From Flavobacterium profundi (GTDB lineage Bacteria > Bacteroidota > Bacteroidia > Flavobacteriales > Flavobacteriaceae), in the NCBI RefSeq assembly GCF_006491645.1, contig NZ_VDCZ01000004.1, positions 241,526 to 305,525 on the forward strand: DNA of 64,000 nt, read 5' to 3'. How positions within the stretch are numbered: the stretch's first letter is position 1; the number at the start of each line of letters is the position of its first letter. The notes below the pieces were generated by a model. It searched no databases, was not told where the DNA came from, and saw only the letters and a list, made by a program, of their open reading frames with translations. Position numbers and translations under genes: made by a program. This document shows, in pieces, positions 7,518 to 16,559 of this stretch.

Positions 7518-10226
7518 ATGAAGCAAATTCTTTTTCCTTTTTTATTATTTGTTACCTCTTTTAGTTTTGCTCAAAATATCCGGCTTGAGGGAATTGTTAA
7601 AGATAGTACGGGCTTAGGTTTAGAGATGGCCAATGTAATGGCAATTAATACAGAAACTAAAGCAATGGATGCCTATGCAATTACCAATGAAAAAGGGAAA
7701 TATGCTTTGAATCTGAAAGCCAATACTTCGTATCAAATAAAAGCCAGTTATATAGGTTTTCAATCCTTTGAACAAAATGTAAAAACCACTGCAGAAAACA
7801 CCACTTTTGACATAAAAATGTTACAAGGTGTTCAGTTGAAAGATGTGGAAGTGGTGTATGAGATGCCGGTTTCTATTTCAGGAGATACCATTATTTATAA
7901 TTCAGATTCCTTTACTAATGGAACGGAACGCAAATTAGAAGATGTTTTGAAAAAATTGCCAGGTGTTGAGGTGGATTCTGAAGGTCAAATTACAGTGGAA
8001 GGAAAATCGGTTCAAAAAGTAATGGTAGAAGGAAAAGATTTCTTTGATGGAGATACTAAAATTGCTACTAAAAATATTCCGGCAAATGCATTGGATAAAA
8101 TTCAGGTGTTGCGTAATTATAATGAAGTAGCCAATCTTCGTGGTTTAGAAAATAATGAAGAAAATGTAGCGCTAAATATCAAATTGAAAGAAGGGAAAAA
8201 GAATTTTTGGTTTGGCGATATTACTGCTGGAATTGGCGTTGGACATGAAGAAGATCGGTATTTGATAAATCCCAAATTATTTTACTATAACCCTAAAATT
8301 AGCATCAATGTGATTAGTAATTTTAATAATATTGGAGAATTGCCTTTAACGACTCGTGATTATTTTAAATTTACAGGTGGTTTTCGAAACATGATGCGTA
8401 AAGGAGGTTCTAATTTTAATATTGCTTCCAATGATTTAGGTATTGGAAATTTGAATAACAATCAAGCAGCAAATATTGATACTAAATTTGGGGCGGCCAA
8501 TTTCAGTTACAATCCTACAAAATCGTTAACATTTAGTGGTTTTGGTATCGTTTTGGGAAATAAAACCGATACTAGAAATCTTTCGATTACCGATCGACCT
8601 AATGAAGGTGATTTAAAAGATGAAACAAGGGAAGATTTGTCCAGTCAAACTACGACACAAACCTTGCTGAAATTGAGTTCAAGTTATGTTCCTTCAGATA
8701 AATTACACATCGATTATGATGCTTTGTTGAAGTTTTCGGATCAAAAAGAAAATCAATCTTCTATTTCCAATGTTCTAGGGGCGATTTATACCAATAAAAA
8801 GCAAAATCCAATTTCTTTAAATCAGAATTTCAATTACTATTATACTTTAAATGATAAGAGTGTTTTTGCTTTTGAAATGCAACATCTCTATCAAGAGGAA
8901 GATCCTTTTTACAATGCTATTTTGGCAAATAATCCATTTCCAATAATCCATTTTGATCCACAAACGCCCGATGTTTCTCCTTATAATATTAATCAAAATC
9001 GATTTGTTAAAACGAATAAATTGGATGTGAAAGGAGATTATTATTATATGGTTACGCCAAAAAGCAATATTAATCTTACCATTGGTAATACGTATTCGTA
9101 TCAAAATTTCAATTCTCATATTTTTCAAATATTGGATGATGGGTCGCAAAACGACATGAATGAAATTCAAAATAATAATCAAGTGAATTATGCCTTTAAT
9201 GATGTTTTTGCAGGATTGCATTACAAATTCATTAGGGGTAAATTTACTTTTAATCCTGGTTTTAGTGTGCACCAATACAACACAAAAGACAATCAGTTAG
9301 GAAGTTCTAATACCATGAGTTTTACACGTTTTTTACCAGATGTTTATGCTTTATACCAAATTAAAAAATCGGAAACATTAACCTATAATTTTTCTTTACA
9401 AAATAATTTTACTGACATTGCAAAACTCGCGGAAGGCTATGTGTTCTCTAGTTATAACAGTTTGTTTAATGGAAACCGAAACTTAGAAAACTCCTTGTCA
9501 CAAAATCATAGTTTGCGTTATTTCAAATACAATATGTTTAACTTCGAAAATATTTTTGGATTTTTAAATTATACGAAACAAGTAGATGCAATTAAAAGTC
9601 AAGCTTTTTTAAATGGTGTTTTTCAAAGTTCAACTTCGGTAAACATGCCTTCTAATTTTGCTGATGAATCCATTTCAGGCGCATTTAACTACGGACGTTC
9701 TTTTGCAAAATACTATAAAGCTTCTGTAGGTTTAAGTATGAATTGGGGAAAATTTAATAATATTCGTGTGTCTCAAGATGGAATTACATCATCCATTGAA
9801 TCGACAGAATCTTTTACGCAAAATTATAATGTAAAATTTGCAACGAATTATAAAACGTTGCCTAATTTGTCTTTAGGATATACGTATACAATTAATGATA
9901 ATTTTACCGATACATTTTATACAGATAGCCCAACGATAGGTTTGGAATATTATTTTTTAGATGCTTTTTCATTTGTATCTGATTATACATTCAATCATAA
10001 CAGAAACAAATCAAAATCGGTAGACAATGAATATGATTTCTTAAGCGCAAGTCTTATTTATCAAAAGAAAGATAGTAAATGGGAATATAAACTTTCAGGA
10101 ACCAATATCTTAGATACAAAATCATTAAATAATAATAGTTTTAATCAAATTGCTGGAATTAGTAATTTTTCCAGTTATTTTGTACAACCAAGATATATTA
10201 TCTTAAGTTTGAAATACAATTTATAA
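7518..10226 (+). CDS. TonB-dependent-receptor-like outer membrane beta-barrel protein
   Basis: About 902 residues from the ATG at 7518. An in-frame TTG at 7473 would add 15 residues ahead of the signal peptide MKQILFPFLLFVTSFSFAQ and is rejected. Domains in order: CarboxypepD_reg-like beta-sandwich (about 20-105), a plug-like region (about 120-225, with KLPGVEVDSEGQITVEG and VMVEGKDFFDG), then a long Asn/Tyr/Phe-rich C-terminal barrel ending RYIILSLKYNL. Members transport ligands across, or help build, the outer membrane. The GLPGLI neighbours are the usual partners of this subtype. No SusD gene is present, so a glycan-uptake role is not supported. Confidence 0.85.
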   Translation: MKQILFPFLLFVTSFSFAQNIRLEGIVKDSTGLGLEMANVMAINTETKAMDAYAITNEKGKYALNLKANTSYQIKASYIGFQSFEQNVKTTAENTTFDIKMLQGVQLKDVEVVYEMPVSISGDTIIYNSDSFTNGTERKLEDVLKKLPGVEVDSEGQITVEGKSVQKVMVEGKDFFDGDTKIATKNIPANALDKIQVLRNYNEVANLRGLENNEENVALNIKLKEGKKNFWFGDITAGIGVGHEEDRYLINPKLFYYNPKISINVISNFNNIGELPLTTRDYFKFTGGFRNMMRKGGSNFNIASNDLGIGNLNNNQAANIDTKFGAANFSYNPTKSLTFSGFGIVLGNKTDTRNLSITDRPNEGDLKDETREDLSSQTTTQTLLKLSSSYVPSDKLHIDYDALLKFSDQKENQSSISNVLGAIYTNKKQNPISLNQNFNYYYTLNDKSVFAFEMQHLYQEEDPFYNAILANNPFPIIHFDPQTPDVSPYNINQNRFVKTNKLDVKGDYYYMVTPKSNINLTIGNTYSYQNFNSHIFQILDDGSQNDMNEIQNNNQVNYAFNDVFAGLHYKFIRGKFTFNPGFSVHQYNTKDNQLGSSNTMSFTRFLPDVYALYQIKKSETLTYNFSLQNNFTDIAKLAEGYVFSSYNSLFNGNRNLENSLSQNHSLRYFKYNMFNFENIFGFLNYTKQVDAIKSQAFLNGVFQSSTSVNMPSNFADESISGAFNYGRSFAKYYKASVGLSMNWGKFNNIRVSQDGITSSIESTESFTQNYNVKFATNYKTLPNLSLGYTYTINDNFTDTFYTDSPTIGLEYYFLDAFSFVSDYTFNHNRNKSKSVDNEYDFLSASLIYQKKDSKWEYKLSGTNILDTKSLNNNSFNQIAGISNFSSYFVQPRYIILSLKYNL

Positions 10227-10245
10227 AGATAGTAGCGTTAGTTAT

Positions 10246-10282
10246 AAAAAAGCCTGACAGTAATTGATGTCAGGCTTTTTTG
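10246..10282. terminator. Bidirectional intrinsic terminator between receptor gene and metK
   Basis: A 13-bp stem (about 10246-10258 with 10268-10281; AAGCCTGACA/TGTCAGGCTT) is flanked by A and T tracts on both sides. It therefore serves both convergent genes. Confidence 0.88.
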
Positions 10283-10298
10283 TCTATTAGGATTAAAA

Positions 10299-11549
10299 TT
10301 AAAGTCCGAATGCACTCTTAATTTTATCTACAAAGTCTAATTTTTCCCAGGTAAACAATTCCACAGTAACTGTTTTTTCATTGCCTCCTGGAGCTGAAAA
10401 AGTTTTTGTTACGGTTTCTGATTTTCTACCCATATGTCCGTAAGCTGCAGTTTCACTGTAAATTGGATTTCTTAATTTTAAGCGTTGCTCAATAAAGTAA
10501 GGTCTCATGTCAAATATTTCAGCTACTTTTTTAGCTATTTCACCATCTGTACTAGTTAATTTACTTGTTCCGTAAGTATTTACATAAATATTAGTTGGTT
10601 CTGCTACTCCAATAGCATATGAAACTTGTACTAAAATTTCATCTGCTACTCCAGCTGCTACTAAATTCTTAGCAATATGTCTCGTTGCATAAGCTGCAGA
10701 TCGGTCTACTTTACTTGGGTCTTTTCCAGAAAAAGCACCACCACCATGAGCTCCTTTTCCGCCATACGTATCTACAATAATTTTTCTACCTGTTAAACCA
10801 GTATCGCCATGAGGTCCGCCAATTACAAATTTTCCAGTAGGATTAATATGATATTTAATACTATCATTGAAAAGATGAGCGTATTGTGGATTTTTAGCAA
10901 TCACTCTAGGGATTAAAATTTCGATAATATCTTTTTTAATCTTTGCTAACATAGTTGGTTCATCAGCAAAATCATCATGTTGTGTGGAAACAACTATAGC
11001 ATCAATTCGAACAGGTTTGTTATCGTTATTGTATTCTAATGTTACTTGGGATTTTGCATCAGGTCTTAAGTAGGTAATATCCTTGTTTTCTCTTCTTAAT
11101 TCTGCTAATACTTGAAGAATTTCATGAGAAAGCTTTAATGCTAACGGCATGTATTCTTCTGTTTCATTAGTTGCATAACCAAACATCATTCCTTGATCTC
11201 CAGCTCCCTGTTCCTCTTTTGTTGCTCTGTCAACACCTTGATTAATATCTGCAGATTGCTCATGAATCGCAGAAAGAACACCGCAAGAATCTGCTTCAAA
11301 CATGTACTCGCTTTTAGTATAACCAATTTTACGAATTACTTCTCTTGCAATTTGTTGTACATCTAAGTATGTTTTCGATTTTACTTCACCTGCTAATATT
11401 ACTTGGCCAGTAGTAACTAAGGTTTCACAAGCAACCTTTGACTCAGGGTCAAATGCTAAAAAATTATCAATTAATGCGTCACTAATTTGGTCAGCTACTT
11501 TGTCTGGATGTCCTTCACTCACAGACTCTGACGTAAATAAATAAGCCAT
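10299..11549 (-). CDS. metK: S-adenosylmethionine synthetase
   Basis: 416 residues with the complete MetK motif set: [17 protein letters not shown] at the N terminus, [15 protein letters not shown] near 115-130, [13 protein letters not shown] near 245-257, and the glycine-rich loop [19 protein letters not shown]. It makes SAM from methionine and ATP in the cytoplasm and is essential for methylation, tRNA modification (queA is in this window) and polyamines. The leader on the minus strand holds a SAM-II-like riboswitch, so feedback by SAM is expected. Methionine made by the metY/metX/metH genes downstream on the other strand feeds this enzyme. Confidence 0.97.
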   Translation of the reverse strand: MAYLFTSESVSEGHPDKVADQISDALIDNFLAFDPESKVACETLVTTGQVILAGEVKSKTYLDVQQIAREVIRKIGYTKSEYMFEADSCGVLSAIHEQSADINQGVDRATKEEQGAGDQGMMFGYATNETEEYMPLALKLSHEILQVLAELRRENKDITYLRPDAKSQVTLEYNNDNKPVRIDAIVVSTQHDDFADEPTMLAKIKKDIIEILIPRVIAKNPQYAHLFNDSIKYHINPTGKFVIGGPHGDTGLTGRKIIVDTYGGKGAHGGGAFSGKDPSKVDRSAAYATRHIAKNLVAAGVADEILVQVSYAIGVAEPTNIYVNTYGTSKLTSTDGEIAKKVAEIFDMRPYFIEQRLKLRNPIYSETAAYGHMGRKSETVTKTFSAPGGNEKTVTVELFTWEKLDFVDKIKSAFGL

Positions 11550-11569
11550 AGTTTCTTTTTAAATTAAGT

Positions 11570-11690
11570 GAGGTTGTTTTTGAGCTAATTGTATAGAAAA
11601 CACTAAAGAAGTAGGTACTGCTTTAGCATTTTTTTTAATACTAATTTTTAGTATTAAGAGGTTGCAATCAGTTCAAATTTTTCCTCTTTT
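11570..11690 (-). promoter_or_regulatory. SAM-II-like riboswitch upstream of metK
   Basis: Read on the minus strand: P1 AGAGG (11687-11683) pairs with CCTCT (11661-11657) around a loop containing GAACTGATTGCAA. A small hairpin follows (AATACT/AGTATT, about 11656-11638), then the conserved 3' segment AATGCTAAAGCAGT. ACTG in the loop can pair with CAGT at 11617-11620 to make the pseudoknot. The order ATTGCAA, P1 strand, A-rich linker, GCTAAA matches the SAM-II aptamer; the hairpin is an insertion in the linker. CTAAAG can alternatively pair with CTTTAG further on, and a second CAACCTC copy lies at 11570-11576 just before the start codon. Both are possible switching partners. Confidence 0.72.
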
Positions 11691-11702
11691 TTATTAATGG
11701 GG

Positions 11703-11710
11703 CAAATTTA
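11703..11710 (-). promoter_or_regulatory. metK promoter, -7 element
   Basis: The minus strand reads TAAATTTG, an exact TAnnTTTG Bacteroidetes -7 box. It is placed so that transcription would begin just before the SAM-II aptamer. No clear TTTG -33 element is seen. Confidence 0.5.
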
Positions 11711-11914
11711 GGAAATCAATTCGAATATAAAAGCGATTCGTTTTTATTTTTTAAATATATTAACATTTTTAATTAAAAACTAGAATGGTTGGTTTTTTTG
11801 GTTTTTAAAATGGGTTTAATGTTGTTTTTTAGTTTTTTATTTTGCTTTGTTCTTTTAAATATGTAAAAATTAGAAAATTATACTATTTAGTTTTTTTAAA
11901 TAGTTTTTTTTTTC

Positions 11915-11922
11915 TAATTTTG
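11915..11922 (+). promoter_or_regulatory. cysE operon promoter, -7 element
   Basis: TAATTTTG is an exact TAnnTTTG match about 25 nt before the leader-peptide start codon. The stretch from 11715 to 11910 is very AT-rich and otherwise shows nothing. Confidence 0.5.
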
Positions 11923-11946
11923 ATACAAATAAATAATAGAAACAAA

Positions 11947-12015
11947 ATGATGTTATTCGTTTGCAATATGTGTTGTATGATGTGGAAAAATCCGCAGAGT
12001 ATCTCTATTGCTTAA
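11947..12015 (+). CDS. Cys/Met-rich leader peptide of the cysE operon
   Basis: A 22-codon ORF too short for usual gene calling, with five Met and three Cys codons (core CNMCCMMW, then KNPQS). It ends at TAA 12013-12015, about 30 nt before a strong intrinsic terminator. Its last third contains GCAGAG (11994-11999), which can pair with CTCTGC of the terminator stem. This is the layout of ribosome-mediated transcription attenuation. Starvation for Cys or Met would stall the ribosome early, free the antiterminator and open the operon. It shares the MMW-N-PQ ending and the nucleotide block CCGCAGAG with the leader at 18996. Translation is inferred. Confidence 0.8.
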   Translation: MMLFVCNMCCMMWKNPQSISIA

Positions 12016-12043
12016 AAATAATAATTATTATATGAGTTATAGG

Positions 12044-12071
12044 ACCTCTGCAGAAATGCAGAGGTTTTTTT
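12044..12071 (+). terminator. Attenuator terminator of the cysE leader
   Basis: A perfect 9-bp stem ACCTCTGCA (12044-12052) / TGCAGAGGT (12057-12065) with a GAAA tetraloop, followed by T6. CTCTGC at 12046-12051 can instead pair with GCAGAG inside the leader ORF (11994-11999), giving mutually exclusive structures. Confidence 0.9.
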
Positions 12072-12106
12072 GTTTAGCACATTAGCAATCAATTTTAATC
12101 AAGTAT

Positions 12107-12931
12107 ATGAAACAAATAACTATCAGTACAATTTTATTTGAAAAAAATAATACTTCTCCAAGTCTATCCATTACTAAAAAGAAAATAGAATTTTGGATTG
12201 AAGAATTGTTTGCATGGTTGTTTTGTAAAAGTGGAGAATGTAATAATATTGAAATATTTAAACATAAAGAAGAAGCTTTACAATTGTATTTGCAGCTGTT
12301 TTTGTCTCAAGTAGGTGTTTTGGATAAAGTTACTACAGCAACGAGTTTGTTTGAAGACTTAATTACGATTCATAAGGATTTGCTTGATGATTTGGAAGCT
12401 ATCATAGCGTTTGATCCAGCTGCTAAATCAAAGGATGAGGTTTTACTTTCCTATCCTGGTTTTTTTGCTATTGCAGTCTATCGAATTGCAAATAACCTTT
12501 GGAATAAAGGAGTTGCTGTTTTGCCGAGAGTTTTGTCTGAATATGCACATGGAAAAACGGGAATAGATATACATCCTGCGGCTAGTATTGGGAAACGTTT
12601 TTTTATAGACCATGGAACCGGGATTGTTATTGGTGAAACTGCAATTATTGGGAACGATGTAAAAATATATCAAGGTGTGACATTGGGCGCATTAAGTGTA
12701 AGTAAAGATAAAGCTACTCAAAAAAGACATCCTACGATAGAAGATAATGTTATTATTTATGCGAATGCAACTATTTTGGGTGGAAATACAGTTATAGGCA
12801 AAGGTTCGGTAATTGGAGGAAATGTTTGGTTAACCGAATCTATTCAAAAAGAGACATTAGTATATCATAAAAGTGAAACAATCGTAAAATCAAAAAATAA
12901 ATCATCTGAACCCATAAACTTTATCATTTAA
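12107..12931 (+). CDS. cysE: Serine O-acetyltransferase (EpsC/CysE type)
   Basis: 274 residues with a helical N-terminal half and, from about residue 140, a left-handed beta-helix made of hexapeptide repeats ([30 protein letters not shown], and [16 protein letters not shown]). The conserved DHGTG and HPxA residues match serine acetyltransferases. It makes O-acetylserine from serine and acetyl-CoA, the carbon acceptor for sulfide in cysteine synthesis. It is the first gene after the Cys/Met attenuator and lies 10 nt before the cysteine synthase gene. Confidence 0.92.
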   Translation: MKQITISTILFEKNNTSPSLSITKKKIEFWIEELFAWLFCKSGECNNIEIFKHKEEALQLYLQLFLSQVGVLDKVTTATSLFEDLITIHKDLLDDLEAIIAFDPAAKSKDEVLLSYPGFFAIAVYRIANNLWNKGVAVLPRVLSEYAHGKTGIDIHPAASIGKRFFIDHGTGIVIGETAIIGNDVKIYQGVTLGALSVSKDKATQKRHPTIEDNVIIYANATILGGNTVIGKGSVIGGNVWLTESIQKETLVYHKSETIVKSKNKSSEPINFII

Positions 12932-12941
12932 AATAAATCAT

Positions 12942-13853
12942 ATGAAAGTAGAAAATATCTTAAAAACGATTGGGAATACACCCGTAATTAGAATTAATCG
13001 AATGTATGGTTCAAATAAAAATGTTTGGATCAAATTAGAAAAAGCAAATCCTGGAGGAAGTATTAAAGATAGAATTGCTTTAGGTATGATTGAAGATGCG
13101 GAAAAAAAGGGATTACTGCATCCTGAAAGTGTAATTATTGAGCCTACTTCTGGAAATACAGGGATTGGACTTTCTTTAGTTGCTGCCGTGAAAGGATACC
13201 GAGTTATTTTAGTAATGCCTGAATCTATGAGTGTGGAAAGAAGAAAATTAATGGAAATTTATGGTGCCCAATTTGAATTGACCACTAGAGAGAAAGGTAT
13301 GAAAGGCGCTATTGAAAGAGCTGCGGAATTGGTTCGTGAAATTCCTAATGCTTGGTCACCTTCTCAATTTGATAATCCTGCTAATGTGGAAGCACACAAG
13401 CAAACAACTGCTTTAGAGATTATCGAAGATTTTCCAGAGGGATTGGATTATATTATTACAGGAGTAGGAACGGGTGGGCATATTTCTGGAGTTGCTGAAG
13501 TGTTAAAAGAAAAGTTTCCTAAATTGAAAGTGATTGCAGTGGAACCTGAATTGTCTCCGGTTTTAAGTGGTGGAGCTCCTGGACCACATCCATTGCAAGG
13601 TATAGGAGCTGGTTTTGTTCCAAGGAATTATCATGCTAAATATATTGATGAAATCATTTCTGTTTCTAAAGAAGAGGCTTATGATTTTGCTGGTAAAATT
13701 GCTTTGGAAGAAGGGGTTTTTGTTGGAATTTCAACGGGTGCTTCTTTAGCTGCTGTCGCAAAAAAAATAGCAACATTACCGGATGATGCAGTGGTTCTGA
13801 CGTTTAATTATGATACAGGAGAGCGTTATCTTTCTGTAGAAGATTTGTTTTGA
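12942..13853 (+). CDS. cysM: Cysteine synthase (O-acetylserine sulfhydrylase)
   Basis: 303 residues, fold type II PLP enzyme. The PLP lysine is Lys42 ([15 protein letters not shown]), the substrate loop is [10 protein letters not shown] (about 69-78), and the phosphate-binding loop is [10 protein letters not shown]. It joins sulfide to O-acetylserine to make cysteine. The end ([10 protein letters not shown]) and the pairing with an EpsC-type SAT fit CysM-type naming, but CysK cannot be excluded because A/B specificity is not readable here. Co-transcribed with cysE. Confidence 0.9.
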   Translation: MKVENILKTIGNTPVIRINRMYGSNKNVWIKLEKANPGGSIKDRIALGMIEDAEKKGLLHPESVIIEPTSGNTGIGLSLVAAVKGYRVILVMPESMSVERRKLMEIYGAQFELTTREKGMKGAIERAAELVREIPNAWSPSQFDNPANVEAHKQTTALEIIEDFPEGLDYIITGVGTGGHISGVAEVLKEKFPKLKVIAVEPELSPVLSGGAPGPHPLQGIGAGFVPRNYHAKYIDEIISVSKEEAYDFAGKIALEEGVFVGISTGASLAAVAKKIATLPDDAVVLTFNYDTGERYLSVEDLF

Positions 13854-13964
13854 TAAGTAGATGTAATTAATTTATTGAGACTGATTATTTAGAAGAAAAA
13901 AATAAAAACTTTAATTGTTTACTCTATAAAATCTATGGGGTAAGTGTTTTTTTAAAAATTGATA

Positions 13965-14783
13965 ATGATACAAATTTCAACAAAAGGCAAGGTGATACTT
14001 GCTGGTGCAGGTCCTGGAGATCCTGATTTAATAAGTGTAAAAGCACTAAAATATTTGCAAATGGCAGATGTTGTCTTAATTGACCGATTGGTTTCACCAA
14101 TTTTGGTAGAAGAACATGCAAAAAAAGAGGCTACTATAATTTATGTTGGTAAACAATGTTCCAAAGGAATTCATACACCACAAAATGAAATTAACGAATT
14201 AATGGTGGAGTTTGCGACTCTTGGAAAGCTAGTCCTTCGCTTAAAAGGAGGAGATGTTTCTTTATTTTCCAATGTTTTAGACGAATTGCAAGTTTTGGTT
14301 GAAAATCATATTGCTTATGAAATTGTTCCTGGTATTTCTGCCGCTTTTGGAGCTGCTGCTTATACAGGAATACCGCTAACAGCTAGAACTTATTCAAGAG
14401 GAGTGCGTTTTCTTACTTTATATGATTTGAAAAATGTTAGTAATGAACAATGGAAAGATTGGTCAAGTACCGAGGATACTCTAGTTTTTTATATGAGTGG
14501 CCAACGTTTAAATACTTTGGTGAATCAATTTATAGTTCACGGAATTGAAAAAAATAAAGGTTTGGCTGTAGTGCAACAAGCGACAACAACTGAACAAAAA
14601 ACACAAGTGTTTCAATTTGGCGACTTAGAAAAAAAGTCTTTGCCAAGCTTTGAATACGTGCCCACATTATTGATTGTGGGTAATGTGGTGAATTTACATC
14701 ACGAGTTTGCTTGGTTTAAAGAGCAAAAAGAAACCGCATCTTATTTTGATAATCATAAAACCCTTTTACAAAATGCTATCTGA
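13965..14783 (+). CDS. cobA: Uroporphyrinogen-III C-methyltransferase (SUMT)
   Basis: 272 residues from the ATG at 13965; the TTG at 13959 adds only two residues. The N-terminal GAGPGDPDLISVKALK and the later LKGGDVSLFSN and VPGISAAFGAAAYTGIPLT are the standard SUMT signatures. It methylates uroporphyrinogen III twice with SAM to give precorrin-2, the first step to sirohaem. With the dehydrogenase/ferrochelatase at 18212 it supplies sirohaem for the sulfite reductase encoded between them. It overlaps cysJ by 11 nt. Confidence 0.93.
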   Translation: MIQISTKGKVILAGAGPGDPDLISVKALKYLQMADVVLIDRLVSPILVEEHAKKEATIIYVGKQCSKGIHTPQNEINELMVEFATLGKLVLRLKGGDVSLFSNVLDELQVLVENHIAYEIVPGISAAFGAAAYTGIPLTARTYSRGVRFLTLYDLKNVSNEQWKDWSSTEDTLVFYMSGQRLNTLVNQFIVHGIEKNKGLAVVQQATTTEQKTQVFQFGDLEKKSLPSFEYVPTLLIVGNVVNLHHEFAWFKEQKETASYFDNHKTLLQNAI

Positions 14784-16470
14784 TACTAAATTAAATTATT
14801 TGCAACAACTCGTTCAAAATGCTTCTAGGGAAGAAATAATATGGACAAAAGGTTACTTGGCTGGTTTTTTAGAAGGAAGTAAAAACGGAATTCAAATTCC
14901 AGTGATTGCTTCAACTGAAAATGTCGCTGTTAAACCCTTGATTATTTATGGCACGGAAACTGGGAACTCTAAGAAAGTGGCTTCTCAATTGCTAGCTAAT
15001 TTCAAGAAAAATAAAATTCAAGCCAAAGCAATTGATGTCTTTCAATATGATACAGCAAAATTGGATAAAGAAACTATTATCTTATTCGTTATGAGTACGC
15101 AAGGAGAAGGTGAATTTCCTCAAAACGCGATTCAATTCTATAATTATCTACAAACGCATGATTTGGATTTACAGCATATTTCTTTTGCAGTTTTTGGTTT
15201 AGGAGATTCTTCTTATCCATTGTTTTGTCACGCGGGTGTTTTATTGGATGAAATTTTAGCGAAAAAGGGAGCGAAACGTTTGTTACCTTTAGTGAAGTCA
15301 GATGTGGATTTTGCTCCAAATGTGTTACAATGGGAACAAGATTTACAACAGGTTTTTAAACAACAAGTAGCTCCGGAAATCTTGGATTCAAAGGTAGCTA
15401 CTGTAACATCACATAAAAAAAAATATACAGGAAGAATTAATAATAAGATTGTATTAAATGATGTAGGTTCTAATAAAGAAACCTATCATATAGAAATTGT
15501 TGCAGAAGAAGAGGTTTTGTATGAACCTGGAGATGCTCTTGGTATTGTACCTAAAAATACGAAAGAAGACGCCCAAATTATTATTGATTATTTTCAAGCA
15601 GACGCTCAAAAGTTAATTGCCATACAAGACGAGCAAAAAACAATAGAAAATTGGCTTCAAGAAAAAAATATAAAAGGACTAAGTAAGCGTTCTTTGGAAC
15701 AATTAGGACAATTGTTACAAGCTGAAATTACTTTTGAAAAGGCTGATTTAATTGATGTTTTGCGATTATTTGCTAAACCAGATTCTTTTCAAATTGAAAA
15801 TTTATTAGAAATTCTTTTGCCTATTGCGCCAAGGTTATATTCTATTGCTTCTTCTAATGAAGCACATGATGGAGAAGTGCATTTAACAGTGAATTTGAAC
15901 ACTTTTACTGTAAACAATCAACTTAAAACAGGATTGGCTTCACAGTTTTTAGCAGATTTCCCTTTACATGAAACACTTGAGTTTTACATTCATAAAAATC
16001 AAAATTTCAGATTGCCTAAGGAAGATACCGATATTATAATGATTGGTCCAGGAACAGGAATTGCACCTTTTAGAAGTTTTTTATCGCAAAGAGATGCAAC
16101 AGGTGCAGAAGGTAAAAACTGGCTGTTCTTTGGAGAACAACATTTTGTACAAGACTTTTATTATCAAACCGAAATTCAAGAATGGATTGCAACTGGCGTT
16201 TTAACAAAATTGGATACGGCTTTTTCTAGAGATCAAGAACATAAAATATATGTTCAAGATCGTATTAAAGAAAATGCAAAAGAATTTAATGCTTGGTTAG
16301 AAAGTGGTGCTCATCTTTATATCTGCGGACAAAAAAATCCTATGAGTACTGATGTAGAACAAGCGATAGTCGAAGTGTTGTCTAAAGAAAGAAACATAGC
16401 TACTACAGAAGCAAAACAAATTTTAGAAGAGTTAGAAGCAACAGGAAAATATCAAAAAGACGTGTATTAA
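14773..16470 (+). CDS. cysJ: Sulfite reductase flavoprotein subunit (diflavin reductase)
   Basis: 565 residues from the ATG at 14773. Upstream extension would put 22 residues within the cobA frame and is not needed. A flavodoxin-like FMN domain (about 55-195, IIYGTETGNSKKVA) is followed by a connecting/FAD domain with PRLYSIASS near 355. The NADPH-binding region has GPGTGIAPFRSFLSQR near 425-440 and YICGQKNPMSTDVE. It passes electrons from NADPH through FAD and FMN to the sirohaem subunit. The N terminus (about 1-50) looks like a short helical addition typical of Bacteroidetes members. Confidence 0.93.
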   Translation: MLSDTKLNYLQQLVQNASREEIIWTKGYLAGFLEGSKNGIQIPVIASTENVAVKPLIIYGTETGNSKKVASQLLANFKKNKIQAKAIDVFQYDTAKLDKETIILFVMSTQGEGEFPQNAIQFYNYLQTHDLDLQHISFAVFGLGDSSYPLFCHAGVLLDEILAKKGAKRLLPLVKSDVDFAPNVLQWEQDLQQVFKQQVAPEILDSKVATVTSHKKKYTGRINNKIVLNDVGSNKETYHIEIVAEEEVLYEPGDALGIVPKNTKEDAQIIIDYFQADAQKLIAIQDEQKTIENWLQEKNIKGLSKRSLEQLGQLLQAEITFEKADLIDVLRLFAKPDSFQIENLLEILLPIAPRLYSIASSNEAHDGEVHLTVNLNTFTVNNQLKTGLASQFLADFPLHETLEFYIHKNQNFRLPKEDTDIIMIGPGTGIAPFRSFLSQRDATGAEGKNWLFFGEQHFVQDFYYQTEIQEWIATGVLTKLDTAFSRDQEHKIYVQDRIKENAKEFNAWLESGAHLYICGQKNPMSTDVEQAIVEVLSKERNIATTEAKQILEELEATGKYQKDVY

Positions 16471-16473
16471 ATC

Positions 16474-16532
16474 CATTCGTCGGTTCGAGTGTTTTTTGTG
16501 GAAGGGAATGAAGCAAAAAATGTATCGAGAAC
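16474..16532. repeat. Imperfect inverted-repeat element between cysJ and cysI
   Basis: GTTCGAGTGTTTTTTG (16483-16498) and CAAAAAATGTATCGAGAAC (16514-16532) form imperfect arms around GGAAGGGAATGAAG. It looks like a small dispersed palindromic element inserted into the 89-nt operon gap. Only one copy is present in this window, so its repeat nature is a guess. Confidence 0.3.
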
Positions 16533-16559
16533 ATTAAAAAAATCAAATTTAAAATAAAA

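Noticed and set aside
8847..9275. 142-codon open frame antisense to the receptor gene
   Set aside because: It lies completely inside the barrel-coding region, its translation is Ile/Arg/Asn-rich without a domain, and the sense strand codes for a clear protein.
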